A stretch of DNA of 64,000 bases, taken from positions 434,001 through 498,000 of the forward strand of contig JAQGEQ010000351.1 of the NCBI GenBank assembly GCA_034620365.1, in the 5' to 3' direction. The stretch is from Pegea sp. RAD2-039 (Eukaryota > Chordata > Thaliacea > Salpida > Salpidae). This document shows positions 1-10,218 of the stretch, in pieces. Position 1 is the first letter of the stretch, and every line of letters begins with the position of its first letter. The notes under the pieces are model-generated. The model did not search any database. It was given only the letters and a program-made list of their open reading frames with translations, and was not told where the DNA came from. A program made the translations under genes and the position numbers.

Positions 1-656
1 TAATTTTTGGTATATGTAATTAATAAATATTTGATGTCTTTTTATTATTTGATTTTAAGTTATTAAAATGATTTATCATCTTGATTATTAGAACATTTAA
101 AAATTTAAGTCCAATTTTAGTATTGGTTTTTTAAAGTTACAATTATTTTTTGTTAGAACCTTTGATTGTTAGTAAGAATATATTTAGATTAATTTATTTC
201 TTTAAAATCTATTTAGTTAGTTTCTAAATAAGAAGTTTTATTATTGGTAAGTATTAATCTATAATAAATGTAGCAGTACATCTTATCTATTAAAAGATAA
301 TAATGAATTATGCTTCTTATATCTCTGTTCAACGTTTATTTAATTAAAAGATTTTAAATTAATTATTTTATCATTAGAATAGATATTTTTAATTTATTTA
401 TTTTAAAAAAGTGCAATATATTTTTACATAGAATTATTTTTTAAATTTATGATTTAAGTTATCTTTAAATATATATTTTTTATGATATTGAAACTAATAA
501 ATATTGTTATAAATAAACTTAAAAAAAATGGAGAACACAAAATGATTTTTATTGTAATATTTTTATTAACTTTGCGTTTTTGGTTTATACTTTAGTGTAG
601 CAACATCTAATTAAAATAATTTTATTTTGTCACAACTTCTGCTATAATCTCTGATT
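1..656. other. AT-rich 5' flank, no gene seen
   Basis: Very AT-rich sequence with no reading frame or repeat that I recognise. The promoter of the gene starting at 657 presumably lies in its right part. An AG preceded by a short T-rich run near 600 could be the acceptor of a 5'-UTR intron or of a trans-spliced leader. Confidence 0.5.
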
Positions 657-1832
657 ATGGTTCTTCGGACTATCAACAAATTAAGCTACTCACTTCAAAG
701 CCATTTAAAATTTAGATATTATAGTTCTAATATCAAAGAAAAAGTAGTAGATGAAAGCTCAAGCATGATGATTGAAACTGAAAATCAGACTGATGCTTTT
801 GATGAAATCAAAAATAAGATAATACAAACAAGTAATTCAGATCCAGCTTTTTCAAGTTTGATTAATGAAGTTGAAATGAAGATTGGATTTTGGGAGGTAC
901 CAAAAAACATTGCTAGGTTTGATGCACCCTTAACACTTGCTGGTCGACTGTTGAGGTTGTTTACAAAGCCTGAATGGACTGAAAGATTATTTGAGTGGTC
1001 CTTATCCAATCATGCAAAAAGGTTAGATGCATTAAATCTTTATCCATTAGATAAAAATATTGGATTAGATAAAGATATTTTAGCAACTAAATTAGTTGCA
1101 AAATTAGGTGGTGCATTTAAATACATTGACTCTGATAGATGGGTTGATGATGAAAGAAAATTAAGAGCTAGAGATCGAAAGGATGTTAGAAGAGTTCGCC
1201 AAGTAAAAATCCATGCCTTGGACTTTAGAAGTAGTGCCCTTAATTATACAGGAACAAGAATATTTAAAGATCTTACTTATATAAAGTATTTAAATGTTGG
1301 TGATTGTAAAGAATTTGATAATTTATGTATGACTAGAGTTAATTATTTATGTGAAACTTTAGAGTATCTTGATATTAGTGGAACTAAAGTTGACTCAGAA
1401 GGGTTGACTTACTTACGTTTATTTCCTAAACTGAAATGGTTAAACTTGAGTAGATTAAATGAAGATGTCAAAGAAAATCTTCCATATATATTAGAAATCT
1501 TACCTGATAATTGTGTTGTTGTTCTTGATGATAATAGACCAGCTTTAAGTTATGGGACACCAATACCATTTCAAGATAAAAAAGATGTTAGTAAAGATCA
1601 TGTGTTCTTGGAAGATCCTGGAATAGGTGATCTGACTGTATTTGAAGAAAGATATGGTAAAGATTTGTTTAATCCAGCAGATGTCACTCATGTTCATCAG
1701 TTATGGAAAACACCTGCTATTTCCTTACATAGAAATGCTGTTTTGAATATATCAAAATCAACAAATATAGACTCTAAGAAAGTATTAGCAACTTATATAA
1801 AAAAAGCTGAACAGTTTCAACCTTTATTTTAA
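657..1832 (+). CDS. DMAC2: DMAC2-like (ATP synthase subunit s-like) mitochondrial assembly factor
   Basis: Single-exon gene of 391 residues. The family (DMAC2/ATP5SL) assists assembly of the distal membrane arm of respiratory complex I inside mitochondria. The region GGAFKYIDSDRWV (about residue 153 on) matches the family's GGAVKF.D..W motif. It is followed by leucine-rich-like strands (LDFRSSALNY, LEYLDISGTKV, LKWLNLSRL) and ends in LPDNCVVVLDD, like the LPNCEVVGVD end of the vertebrate protein. The N-terminus is rich in K/R/S and nearly free of acid for about 30 residues, as expected of a mitochondrial presequence. It is longer than the human protein (about 257 residues), with extra sequence at both ends. 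An AATAAA lies at 1928-1933, just before the next gene 157 bp downstream, so it may head an operon. Family assignment is firm; strict orthology is inferred. Confidence 0.8.
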   Translation: MVLRTINKLSYSLQSHLKFRYYSSNIKEKVVDESSSMMIETENQTDAFDEIKNKIIQTSNSDPAFSSLINEVEMKIGFWEVPKNIARFDAPLTLAGRLLRLFTKPEWTERLFEWSLSNHAKRLDALNLYPLDKNIGLDKDILATKLVAKLGGAFKYIDSDRWVDDERKLRARDRKDVRRVRQVKIHALDFRSSALNYTGTRIFKDLTYIKYLNVGDCKEFDNLCMTRVNYLCETLEYLDISGTKVDSEGLTYLRLFPKLKWLNLSRLNEDVKENLPYILEILPDNCVVVLDDNRPALSYGTPIPFQDKKDVSKDHVFLEDPGIGDLTVFEERYGKDLFNPADVTHVHQLWKTPAISLHRNAVLNISKSTNIDSKKVLATYIKKAEQFQPLF

Positions 1833-1989
1833 TTCATGAAATAGATTTTTGTTCTTTGCATTAAAGTATTTTTCTTCAATTTTTTATTGAGTTAAAATAC
1901 TATAAATTTTTACATAATTATGCAAATAATAAATTGAAATCTTTCTCTTTAGTTAACTCTCTATTTATTGATATTTTAGGTTGCTAATT

Positions 1990-3492
1990 ATGAGTTTGTT
2001 AAACCATGTATTATATTTTAAGTCCCAGCATAAAACTATATTAAGTGTTTTAAAACGAAAAGTAACTTTGATATCTACTCAATCATATGGAACTTCGGAA
2101 AAGATTTTTTCAAAGAATTGTACTATATTCAATCATAATTTCCCCAAATATCTGATCTGCAGAAGAAGCGCGTCAGTCAGTCAGAGATTTCTTACTACGA
2201 AAAATGATATTGACAATGAATCATCTTTAAACTTTCACTATAATCGATTGAATGAATTGCTTTTGAAGAAATCTTGGCGAATGAAAGCGTTCATGTCTTT
2301 AATTTTTTCTCTGCTTTCTGCAGCAGGTATTCTCTTTCTAGTTTAGTTTTCATGTATGATAAAATAGACTTTCAAACTAATAAATATAATAAAAATGTTT
2401 TTATTTTCACAGGATTTTATTTATATTTCTTTAGAAAAGAAGTCACTGATGTTGTAGCTGATACAGTATCTCAAGTGGCGAGTAAGAGTTTGGAAGATGA
2501 CTGTTTATTGACTAGTGCTCAATCACAAAGTAAAATTCTGATTACCAACATTTTCAATGACGTTGAAATGCAAAACCAAGCTACAGGTTTTGTTACAAGT
2601 AAGATATTTATGTAGTTAGTAATTTTGAATATTTTATAGTAGTATATTAAGTTGCTATTTTTCTACAATAGCTTTGATAATCTGAGACCTTTCTATTACT
2701 TACCTGCAGTCCTAACTTTTGTGTTTGCTGTAAGAGCTGTACAACTGGTAATTTGCAGCCATTTGTTGAATCAAATTTGTTTAAAGGAACTTTTAACTAA
2801 TTATTGCTTTTTATAGATATTCTAAATCAAAAAGAAACTAAAGAAGCAACAAATCATTTACTTTTGAGTGTAGTAAATGATCCTATATTTTATAACACAG
2901 TGGCTGCAAAATTACTGGTAACCATAAAATTGTCAATTTCTTATAAACAACATAATCTTATTTTGGTTGTTTGTTGCAGAATATCTCTGTAAATATTGCT
3001 AATTCAGAACAAATACGAAGCGTAATTTTTCACCAATTACATTCTGTTTTCACGGATCCTGCAACTAAGGAAGTTTTAAGTGGCTTATTACAAGATATCT
3101 TGAATCGCAAAGAAGTACATTTGCAAATTTTAATCTCTGCGCAAAGTTAATCTGATTTTAATTGACAGGTAAAAAATTATTCTGTAGAATTTGTGAATGA
3201 AGTGTTAGCTAGTAAAGAAGTTTACGAAGAAAGCAAAAAACTCGGCCTTTTTGTTGTTGATCAGGTTTGAAAATTGATAATTCTCTCTCTGTTTGAAGTT
3301 ACTTTAATCTCAAATTAATTTTTACTTCTGTAGATTTTAAACGATGAAACAATTAAAGAAAAAACCGCGGAAACATTTTGGTCAGTTATTAAATGTTCAC
3401 TAGTACCCTCAAAACTGTGGAGTAAGGGTCCTGCATCCAGTGCTGAGAAGATTGATCCTCAGATCGATGATCGATTTGATATAAACTTGTGA
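1990..3492 (+). CDS. Uncharacterised mitochondrial single-pass membrane protein, six exons
   Basis: Exons 1990-2326, 2413-2598, 2817-2917, 2980-3114, 3169-3264 and 3334-3492; all join with consistent phase and give 337 residues. I do not recognise the family. The first 80 residues are rich in K, R, S and T, with few acidic residues, like a mitochondrial presequence. A hydrophobic segment at about residues 98-117 (FMSLIFSLLSAAGFYLYFF) spans the exon 1/2 junction. The rest is soluble and helical, with repeated short modules (KEVTDVVADTV, KEATNHLLLSVV, KEVLSGLLQDIL, KEVYEESKKLGLFVV), which suggests an internal helical repeat. The ATG at 1990 lies 10 bp after a TATTTTAG acceptor. It sits between DMAC2-like and SPOUT1 genes with gaps of 157 and 176 bp on the same strand. 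That context and the presequence suggest an inner-membrane protein; the function is unknown. Confidence 0.75.
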
Positions 3493-3668
3493 TAAGCTAA
3501 TCCAACATATCTGTGAAAGAAGCCAATGAAAATCTTTGAACTTATAACCTAAACTGATTTGTTGCTAGATTGTAGCTTGTTTGAATTGTTGTTTTTCTGT
3601 TTTTATTTAATTCTGACTATTTCAATTTGTCATATTTCTAGTTTATTAGGATTTTATAAACATTAAAA

Positions 3669-4823
3669 ATGGTAAAAATTGAAAACAAGAAAAAAGTATT
3701 AGAGAAGAAAAAATCCAAAAGGAAGAAGAAAAAGCAATCAAATGAAAAAGTAGAGAAGAAAAAAGAGATTGAAGTTACAGAAGCAGCTAAAATAGAGAAG
3801 CAGCCAAACGGGAGAGATTACACAGTGAGTATCGCTCTACCAGGTTCAATCTTAGATAACGCCCAATCACCAGAACTACGAACTTATCTTGCTGGGCAAA
3901 TAGCGAGAGCTGCTGTCATCTTCAATGTAAGTTTAATTGCTAATTGAGTTGTTTACTTTAAATTTGTTCTATAGGTGGATGAGATCGTTATTTTTGACGA
4001 GTCGTGCGGTGACTGCAATGATCGAGACACAGGGGGCGATTTCAGTGGAGTTGGTGTTTCCAAATCCAATTCTTCTGGAAATATCGGTTTCAGCAACTGC
4101 AATGTTCAATTAGCTCGCATTTTACAATATCTAGAATGTCCGCAATATCTCCGCAAATCATTCTTTCCTAAACATCATGATCTGAAGTACGCTGGACTTC
4201 TGAATCCTTTAGATTCTCCTCATCATATGAGAGCTGATCAAAAAGCGAAATATCGAGAAGGGGTTGTACTAGACCGACCTACAAAACCAAACAAAGGTTC
4301 ATTTGTAGATTGTGGAATCGATAAATCAGTTCAAATCGATGTTAAATTAACCCCCAATACTCGAGTGACTGTCAGAATGTTAAATGAAAGAGGAAGTGAT
4401 GAAGATTTCAAGTTTTTAAAGGGGATAGCTGTGTCCCCTAACCAACCAAGGACTCATGATGGATTTTATTGGGGATATCAGGTCCGTTTAGCGAGCAGCT
4501 TAACTGCTGCAATAGCAGAATGTCCATTTGGTGAAAATTACGATGTAACTATTGGTACATCTGAACGTGGAAAACCAGTAGAAAGTTTCCAGTTTTCTGA
4601 TGGTTCGTTTAAACATTTGTTGGTTGTTTTTGGTGGTGTTAATGGTTTAGAAGTTGCTGTTGAAAATGATGAAACCTTGAGTGAAGTTGAAGACCCACAA
4701 AATTTATTCGATCATTATTTAAATACGTGTGCTAACCAAGGAAGCCGGACGATTCGAACTGAAGAGGCTGTTCTAGTCACTTTATCTGCCTTAGCTTCAA
4801 AAATTCCTCAAACGACTGCTTAA
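3669..4823 (+). CDS. SPOUT1: SPOUT-domain RNA methyltransferase (SPOUT1/C9orf114/CENP-32)
   Basis: Two exons, 3669-3926 and 3975-4823, separated by a 48-bp GT-AG intron; 368 residues against about 376 in human. The family is a SPOUT-fold, SAM-dependent RNA methyltransferase linked in vertebrates to centrosome/spindle function. A lysine-rich N-terminus (residues 1-45) precedes the core, which starts at YTVSIALPGSILDNAQSPEL. Family landmarks are LARILQYLECPQYLRKSFFP, DLKYAGLLNPLDSPHH, YREGVVL, FYWGYQVRLA and the C-terminal VVFGGVNGLE with the late SRTIRTEEA segment of the SAM pocket. The start at 3669 follows a TATTTCTAG acceptor 27 bp upstream. AATAAA occurs just after the stop at about 4864. 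Third gene of the + strand series; convergent with the small gene ending at 4911. Confidence 0.92.
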
Positions 4824-4910
4824 AGCTAATTTTTATTTTTCATGATAATGATTTTTGAATTTCAATAAATATTTCAATGATCAAATAAATAATATTTAAT
4901 GAGTTTTTAA

Positions 4911-5560
4911 TTAATTTGATTTGCCAAATGGTTGTGAGATAAGATTTCTTTGAGCAACTTCTTTTAGGACAATGTATAATTTGTAAGCTGTCAGAAGAGG
5001 TACTTGTGACTCAACAAATCTTGCCAAAGATGCCGCTGATAAAAATCTCCAGGTTAATCGCTATATTTTTTAGTTAAGTTTATTTGATTTACTGATATTT
5101 GCCATTCTGGACACCTTCACTTATACGGCGACTGACAGTTGATAGCTGAAGTCTTTTAGGTATTTCACGAATGATTGCTTCAAATGACTTGCAAGAAAAA
5201 CAGTTAGTTGCTCTTAAAACAGCACGCAAGAGAAAAATAAGTATATTTAAGATGAATCAAAAAATAAAACTAAAGAGTTAGCTATCTACTTTCATAAAAT
5301 ACTAGTTTCTTCAAGTATGAAATTGCGTATATAAGTTGATTTAGTAGGCAATAAAATTAAACTGAGCTAGTTGTCTTAAAGTATTTCAAACTTCTATTTC
5401 AAAAAAGATCTGATATGTCGGGAGAAATAAAGAACTTTTTTAGCTTTATGATTCACATTACCACGAAGGTTTCATCTGTAAATAACTTTTTACAAGAGAC
5501 TTCTTGTTCCATGAGCTGTATAGCGCAGTATGTTCTTTCGCTGTCTTGGAACTTGTTCAT
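4911..5560 (-). CDS. Small uncharacterised protein, three exons
   Basis: Model from splice consensus: exons 5462-5560, 5093-5187 and 4911-5046 on the minus strand, 109 residues, all junctions in phase. It begins MNKFQDSERTYCAIQLMEQE and ends RNLISQPFGKSN. I do not recognise it. It is a mixed-charge, mostly helical soluble protein with no signal or membrane segment. The exon 2 acceptor is very strong (an AACTAAC branch-like site, then CTGTTTTTCTTGCAAG). The exon 1 donor is GTAATG. The exon 3 acceptor, after CCTGGAG, is weak. Codons look ordinary, and the last two exons are less AT-rich than their flanks. It converges on SPOUT1 with 87 bp between stops. It may have further upstream exons: short coding-like stretches continue to about 5760 in other frames. 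Confidence 0.5.
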
Positions 5561-5982
5561 GAAAATAAATTATATATTTCGACTAGCAAATCGTCGAACT
5601 AAAGATTTTGTTAGATGTATTAATGGCTTATTAGCAATTTGGTTTATGAGACTAAAAATTGTATATCTGAGATGAATTCTCTTTTGCTAAAAATGGATTT
5701 ACTCGTTAATCTCATGACAGTAAATGCAACTGCAGTTTCTGATTTTATCCAGCTGTACTTTCTAGATATGTAATTCGATTTTGGACTGAAACATCTGCTA
5801 ACCTTTTGAAGTCGAATGAATACATCCTAATTTGGTAAAAATACTCAGAAAATTGTGTGTTGGGTGATGAATTACTTGTAAATAAAATATTTATATTATA
5901 AGATTGATTGTAAGCGATTAATTGACGACCATCCTAAGTAGTTTTTGCAAACTGCATGCTGTAAACCTTAATTCAATTGTCA

Positions 5983-6022
5983 GTAACAGAAATAAACTTG
6001 AAATTTTATAATAAAGCAACTT
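5983..6022 (+). repeat. 40-bp direct repeat, left copy (probable LINE target-site duplication)
   Basis: Begins GTAACAGAAATAAACTTG and ends AATAAAGCAACTT. It recurs at 6957-6996 with about one or two mismatches. The two copies flank a LINE remnant, whose 3' tail of ATT-like units abuts this copy. Confidence 0.75.
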
Positions 6023-6956
6023 AGTAATAATAATAGGTTCAGTTTCGGCCGAGAACGGCCATGCGGGATGTTCTCTGAGTAAAGATGTAAAAAAAAAGTA
6101 AGACACAATGAAACGCGGAGGAAATATAAGAGCAAGACTCGGTGAAATCTAATAAAAAAGGCTGCAAATTTTATTCTTTTCTTTAAAGCTGTTTTTTTCT
6201 TCTCTCTTCTTCAGTTGTTTACGAAGTAAAGAGCGCTATTCGGAGCGATTCGCTGCGATATCTTCCTAGTTGCTGGTATTGATGTTAAGCGATTTCATAT
6301 CGCACTTGCAGGTATCTTTGAGACGTAAACGGTAAATGTTGCGTTTACTTTTAGATAGCTCCCCGTATAACAGATCTTTTGGAATCCATCCGTCATCACT
6401 TCGACAGATGTGTCAGAACCATTGAAGCTTTTGCTTGCTTAGCATGTTTTACATTGCTGTCTGACCAGTGCGCCTTAAGACTTAACCGGCGATCTTAACC
6501 TATATTGTAGACCAGGACAAAAAGACAGTGGTGTCTATGGATGATGTTAGCCTATCCATTAAAGTAGAGAGTTTCACAATTTTCTCCAGAATGCGCATGG
6601 CGATAATGTTATGCGTGCGGTTTACGAGCTGTTCTTGCTTTTGACTCGCACTTTATTTTGCTTAAAAGACTCAACTTACAGCATACTAGAGAGTTATTGC
6701 TGTTGCCATTAACACTATGGTATGATCTTGTCAACGGCACATTGCCTAGAAACTACGTCTTACCAAGATGAGATCTAGCTGGTGCCAATGTTTAGAGCGT
6801 AATGTCTTTAGGAAACAATAAGCTATAAACGGTAATAAATTGAAAGTTGAATTTCAAAAAGAGCATTTTTTCAGAAGTTTGTTAGTCTAATAGATTCGAA
6901 GTTTTCATTTTGAAGGTATGCAATATAAAATTTTTCTAAATATTCTCATTAATCTT
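6023..6956 (-). mobile_element. RTE-like non-LTR retrotransposon, 5'-truncated degenerate copy
   Basis: Read on the minus strand, about 6180-6460 encodes the conserved tail of an invertebrate endonuclease-reverse transcriptase. In one frame stand MLSKQKLQW, then GWIPKDLLYGELSKSKRN, then LKDTCKCDMKSLNINTSN and LLRKQLKK, corresponding to the family's usual HRMxDGRIPKDLLYGEL, GRPxLRFKDVCKRDxKALxI and WR..L. Stops and frame shifts are scattered through it, and upstream (6460-6790) only shreds of the reverse transcriptase remain, so this copy is dead. The 3' end near 6023 is a short run of ATT-type units, typical of RTE-like elements. Direct repeats of 40 bp flank it. The sequence is distinctly richer in G+C than its surroundings. 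Clade is inferred from the C-terminal motif only. Confidence 0.8.
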
Positions 6957-6996
6957 GTAACAGAAATAAACTTGAAATTTTCTAATAAAGCAACTT
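6957..6996 (+). repeat. 40-bp direct repeat, right copy (probable LINE target-site duplication)
   Basis: Right-hand partner of the repeat at 5983-6022, adjoining the truncated 5' end of the minus-strand LINE remnant. Confidence 0.75.
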
Positions 6997-7864
6997 TTCT
7001 GTAACTATTGGAGATTTCATTGGTATGAGTATCTAGTAATCAGTAGAGTTATCGACTTTAATTATTTTTTTACTGTAAAAAATCTGCATCTTGCATCTGC
7101 TTCCAAATATTCTGTTTAATTTTTACATAATTATCTTGCTCCTCAATTTTTTTTTACTAATCGAACTACTAATAGAATTAAGTGAGAATCACAAGGCCCA
7201 ATTGTTCCTAACCCATTTTAATCAATTTCGATATAAACAGCAATATCTACAAAGTCAAAAAAAGCGCTTTGTTATATAATTGTTGTAATAACATAGAAGG
7301 TCCAATTTTCAAATCTCTTTCAACACTTGTTGTTTTTAAGTTATCATATATTTTCATAGAAATGTTTACAGATTGTCTTAAACTAAACTAATTAACCGCA
7401 GTTAATCAACATTTATTTTTATTATAATATGTTTTCTTGTTTAGTCTATTAGTCATCAAATTTTCACTGGACCTTGATATTACCTTAAAGTGATATTTAT
7501 TTTTTTAATTAAATAAATAGGTAAACATATTTTAAAATTGTCTTTTTACGCAGAACTTAAGAATGATTTAACACAGATTAAAAAAATTATTATTTTTAAT
7601 ATGGAGTTTAAAATGCAGAGAAATATCTCTTAAAAATGGATTAGTTACTTTACTTTTATTAATTATATAAATTTGTGATTATTTTTTAAGCTCTGTTTTA
7701 TATATCTTGTTCATGAGACTCTTTGGTATATGTTTGTTAATTATTATTATGCATTTGCTTTGAACTAAATAAATATGATATAATTATAGACAGAGGTTTG
7801 CATGTAATGATAATATGATATAAAAGTTATATTAAATAACAAATTATTATTTTTCATCAGTAGA
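6997..7864. other. AT-rich intergenic stretch, nothing recognised
   Basis: No supported reading frame. The right end presumably holds the promoter and leader of the J-domain gene. A TTTTTCATCAG acceptor ends at 7860, four bases before its ATG. Confidence 0.5.
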
Positions 7865-8437
7865 ATGAATTGTCAATCAAAAGTTTGTTTGAATAATTTA
7901 TTAGCAAGATCTGCAGTGATAAGGCAATGGAACTTTTCTTCATTTTCAACAGATGAAGGAAGAAGATTAACTAGAAATGAAATTAAATATTTTTCTGCAA
8001 TATTAGGTGTACCAGTAAATGCATCTGAAGATCGAATCAAGCAGGCATTTTATATGAAGAGCAAAGAGTCCCATCCTGATATCAACAAAGAAGAAGGATC
8101 TTCAAGATTATTTAGTGAGATAACTCAAGCTTATAAAGCATTAGTTTATGACAAAAAGTTTTCAGAAAACTCTTTAAAAAATAATAATATTCAAAATGTA
8201 GCCACTCATATAAGACCTTGGGTACAACCTAGAAAGAGGAAAGAGCCTAATAGCAATAGAAGTACATCTACAGCTGTTGATAGTGATGAGAGTTATCAGA
8301 GTGTACCAAAGCCAACTTCTTCATCTCAATTTTGTGATGCAGCTTATATGACAATGTTACAACGAGATGCTAAAGCTCATGCTGCTAAAAAAATTATGAA
8401 GACAGAAGATAATAATAAGAGCTGTAAACTTCAGTAA
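7865..8437 (+). CDS. J-domain (DnaJ-like) protein with mitochondrial-type N-terminus
   Basis: Single-exon gene of 190 residues. Residues 41-100 form a J domain: YFSAILGVPVNASEDRIKQAF (helices I-II), the invariant HPD at 70-72 in SHPDINKEE, then LFSEITQAYKAL (helix III). J domains stimulate the ATPase of Hsp70 partners. The first 34 residues contain K/R and S without acids before D30 and look like a mitochondrial presequence. The C-terminal 90 residues are polar, rich in S, N and K, with no membrane span or zinc motif. The size and layout are roughly those of DNAJC30-type mitochondrial J-proteins, but the membrane span of that family is missing, so I give no symbol. The ATG lies four bases after a TTTTTCATCAG acceptor. 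AATAAA lies about 130 bp after the stop. Confidence 0.85.
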   Translation: MNCQSKVCLNNLLARSAVIRQWNFSSFSTDEGRRLTRNEIKYFSAILGVPVNASEDRIKQAFYMKSKESHPDINKEEGSSRLFSEITQAYKALVYDKKFSENSLKNNNIQNVATHIRPWVQPRKRKEPNSNRSTSTAVDSDESYQSVPKPTSSSQFCDAAYMTMLQRDAKAHAAKKIMKTEDNNKSCKLQ

Positions 8438-9138
8438 ACAATTGAGTTTTTATTTGAAAACTTTCTCTATCATTGGTCTATGAACATTATTTTGGTGTGT
8501 TCACTCACTTATCAAATGCTGTCATTATATACAATACTTTTTATAGTTTTTCACGTTTTTATCATAATAAATGATTTGAAATTTTAATTGTAAGTTGCTT
8601 TTAGCTATTTAAGAAATGTAAAGAAAATATTTCTTAAAATATTAATATTTGCACCTTTTTAATCAACTTAAAACTTATAAATACCCACCTAACCTTCAAA
8701 TATATTTTCTTCAATATAGAAAGCCTTTACTATAAAAGCCTTCAAAGCTTTTCATAATTTTAATTTAATTAATAAAACAATTGAATTGATTTCAATCAAA
8801 CCTAAACAAATCTCATTTGAAAATTATATAATTTTTATGTTAAATTAACTCCAATAAACTTAAGAAGAAATCTCATCAAGTTTTATGGCAACTTTTTTGC
8901 AATTTTTTTAAACCCTCACACAGAATCAATTGCCACAAGCAAAACAGTTTTTTATTAAAAATAATTTTGTAAGAAATAATGTAAAAACAAAGATTATGTT
9001 AGAAGTACATGTAAAATGGAAAGAATTTTTAATATAATTTAATTAAAAAGAATGTGTGCAAAAAAAGTAAGCTGATAACTAAAATAAACAGTCTATAACC
9101 TAAAATTAAAACTACAAATAGTTACAAGAATGAAATCT

Positions 9139-10082
9139 TCAGTAATAAAATACTCCAAAAACAGCAGTCACACAAAACAGAGAACTCTGAAAATTAAAAC
9201 AAGTTGTCAAAAGTAAATGCAACAATTATCTTCGAAATTTACATTTGTGTAGACGTCTTGAGTGTAATTATCAGTATCTGAATCCCAGAAACACCTGCAA
9301 GCCATCTTAGCACCTTCTCCACGTTGCTCTCCTATTAAACATTGAACCACAATTTTGTATCTTTCATATCCAAGCTCTAAAATAAAGAAATTCAAACTTT
9401 AATAATTATGTCAAAAGATCTTTTAAATGATACAAATGATGTGAAGAAAGATTTATTAAGGAAACTTTAGGCAAAAATTAGATGGTAACTAGCAAAATTC
9501 ATTTTAGTATCTGCAACTAACAGTAGCCACAAATATATCAAATATTTTACAAATGAATATTTTACAAGTTGTTGTAAAATACCTCTATTGTAAATATATA
9601 CATAAAATATTGTTTAGAAACATTGAAGTAATAAACCTAGCTTAAAAATTTTAATTAGAAAGAAAAATTTAGCTCTGAATATTACACACAACACTTCTAT
9701 AACCTTTGATTTGCCTTTTAACTTCATTGGAAATATTTTGAGTCCAATCACCAACTTCATCACTTGCATATACTTTACCATCGAGTGTTTCTTCTAGTAC
9801 TTTATGCACTATATCTTTGACAATAGCTTTCTTGAATCTATAAGTTTTAAACTAAGAAATTAGTCAAATATTATAAACTATTTAAAGCTTAGATAGCTAT
9901 GAAAACCTACAAAAAAGCTACAAATGCCCTTTAACCTACTTATGCTCATAATTAGGCCTTATCATATAGGTGTTTTCTTCTAATTTTTCATTAAGCTTTA
10001 AGTTTGATTCATTTGGTGAAATGTTTGCAGCGACCGTCTCACCAGAAGTTTTTTCTTCGAGGTTAGGATCAGAATGAACCAT
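9139..10082 (-). CDS. DYNLT2B: Tctex-type dynein light chain, TCTEX1D2/DYNLT2B
   Basis: Four minus-strand exons: 9940-10082, 9704-9837, 9243-9376 and 9139-9186; phases agree and give 152 residues. DYNLT2B is a light chain of the cytoplasmic dynein-2 (intraflagellar transport) and axonemal dynein motors. Diagnostic stretches are ENTYMIRPNYEH, AIVKDIVHKVLEETL, GYERYKIVVQCLIGEQRGEG and RCFWDSDTDNYTQDVY. The last exon encodes SSLFCVTAVFGVFYY, matching the family's SLFCVVAAFGCFYY end. Reading through the last donor instead would give a false end at 9207. The start lies 136 bp after the stop of the C2orf68-like gene on the same strand, with an AATAAA and a CATTTTTTAAG acceptor-like site in the gap, so the two may be co-transcribed. 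Confidence 0.95.
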
Positions 10083-10218
10083 ACTTTATATTTATAAAAA
10101 GATCTTTATGAAAAATTATTTTTATTTTTATAAGCCTTAAAAAATGCAAGAGAAACAATGATAAACATGACTTCTATTAGAGAACAAATATTCATTAAAA
10201 ATCAGGAAAATTGATTAG

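Noticed and set aside
5415-5675. 86-residue + strand open frame
   Set aside because: Antisense to exon 1 of the small minus-strand gene, no recognisable features.
9207-9395. DYNLT2B ending within exon 3 (…NFEDNCCIYF)
   Set aside because: Splicing at AAT|GTAAAT to the 9139-9186 exon restores the conserved family C-terminus.
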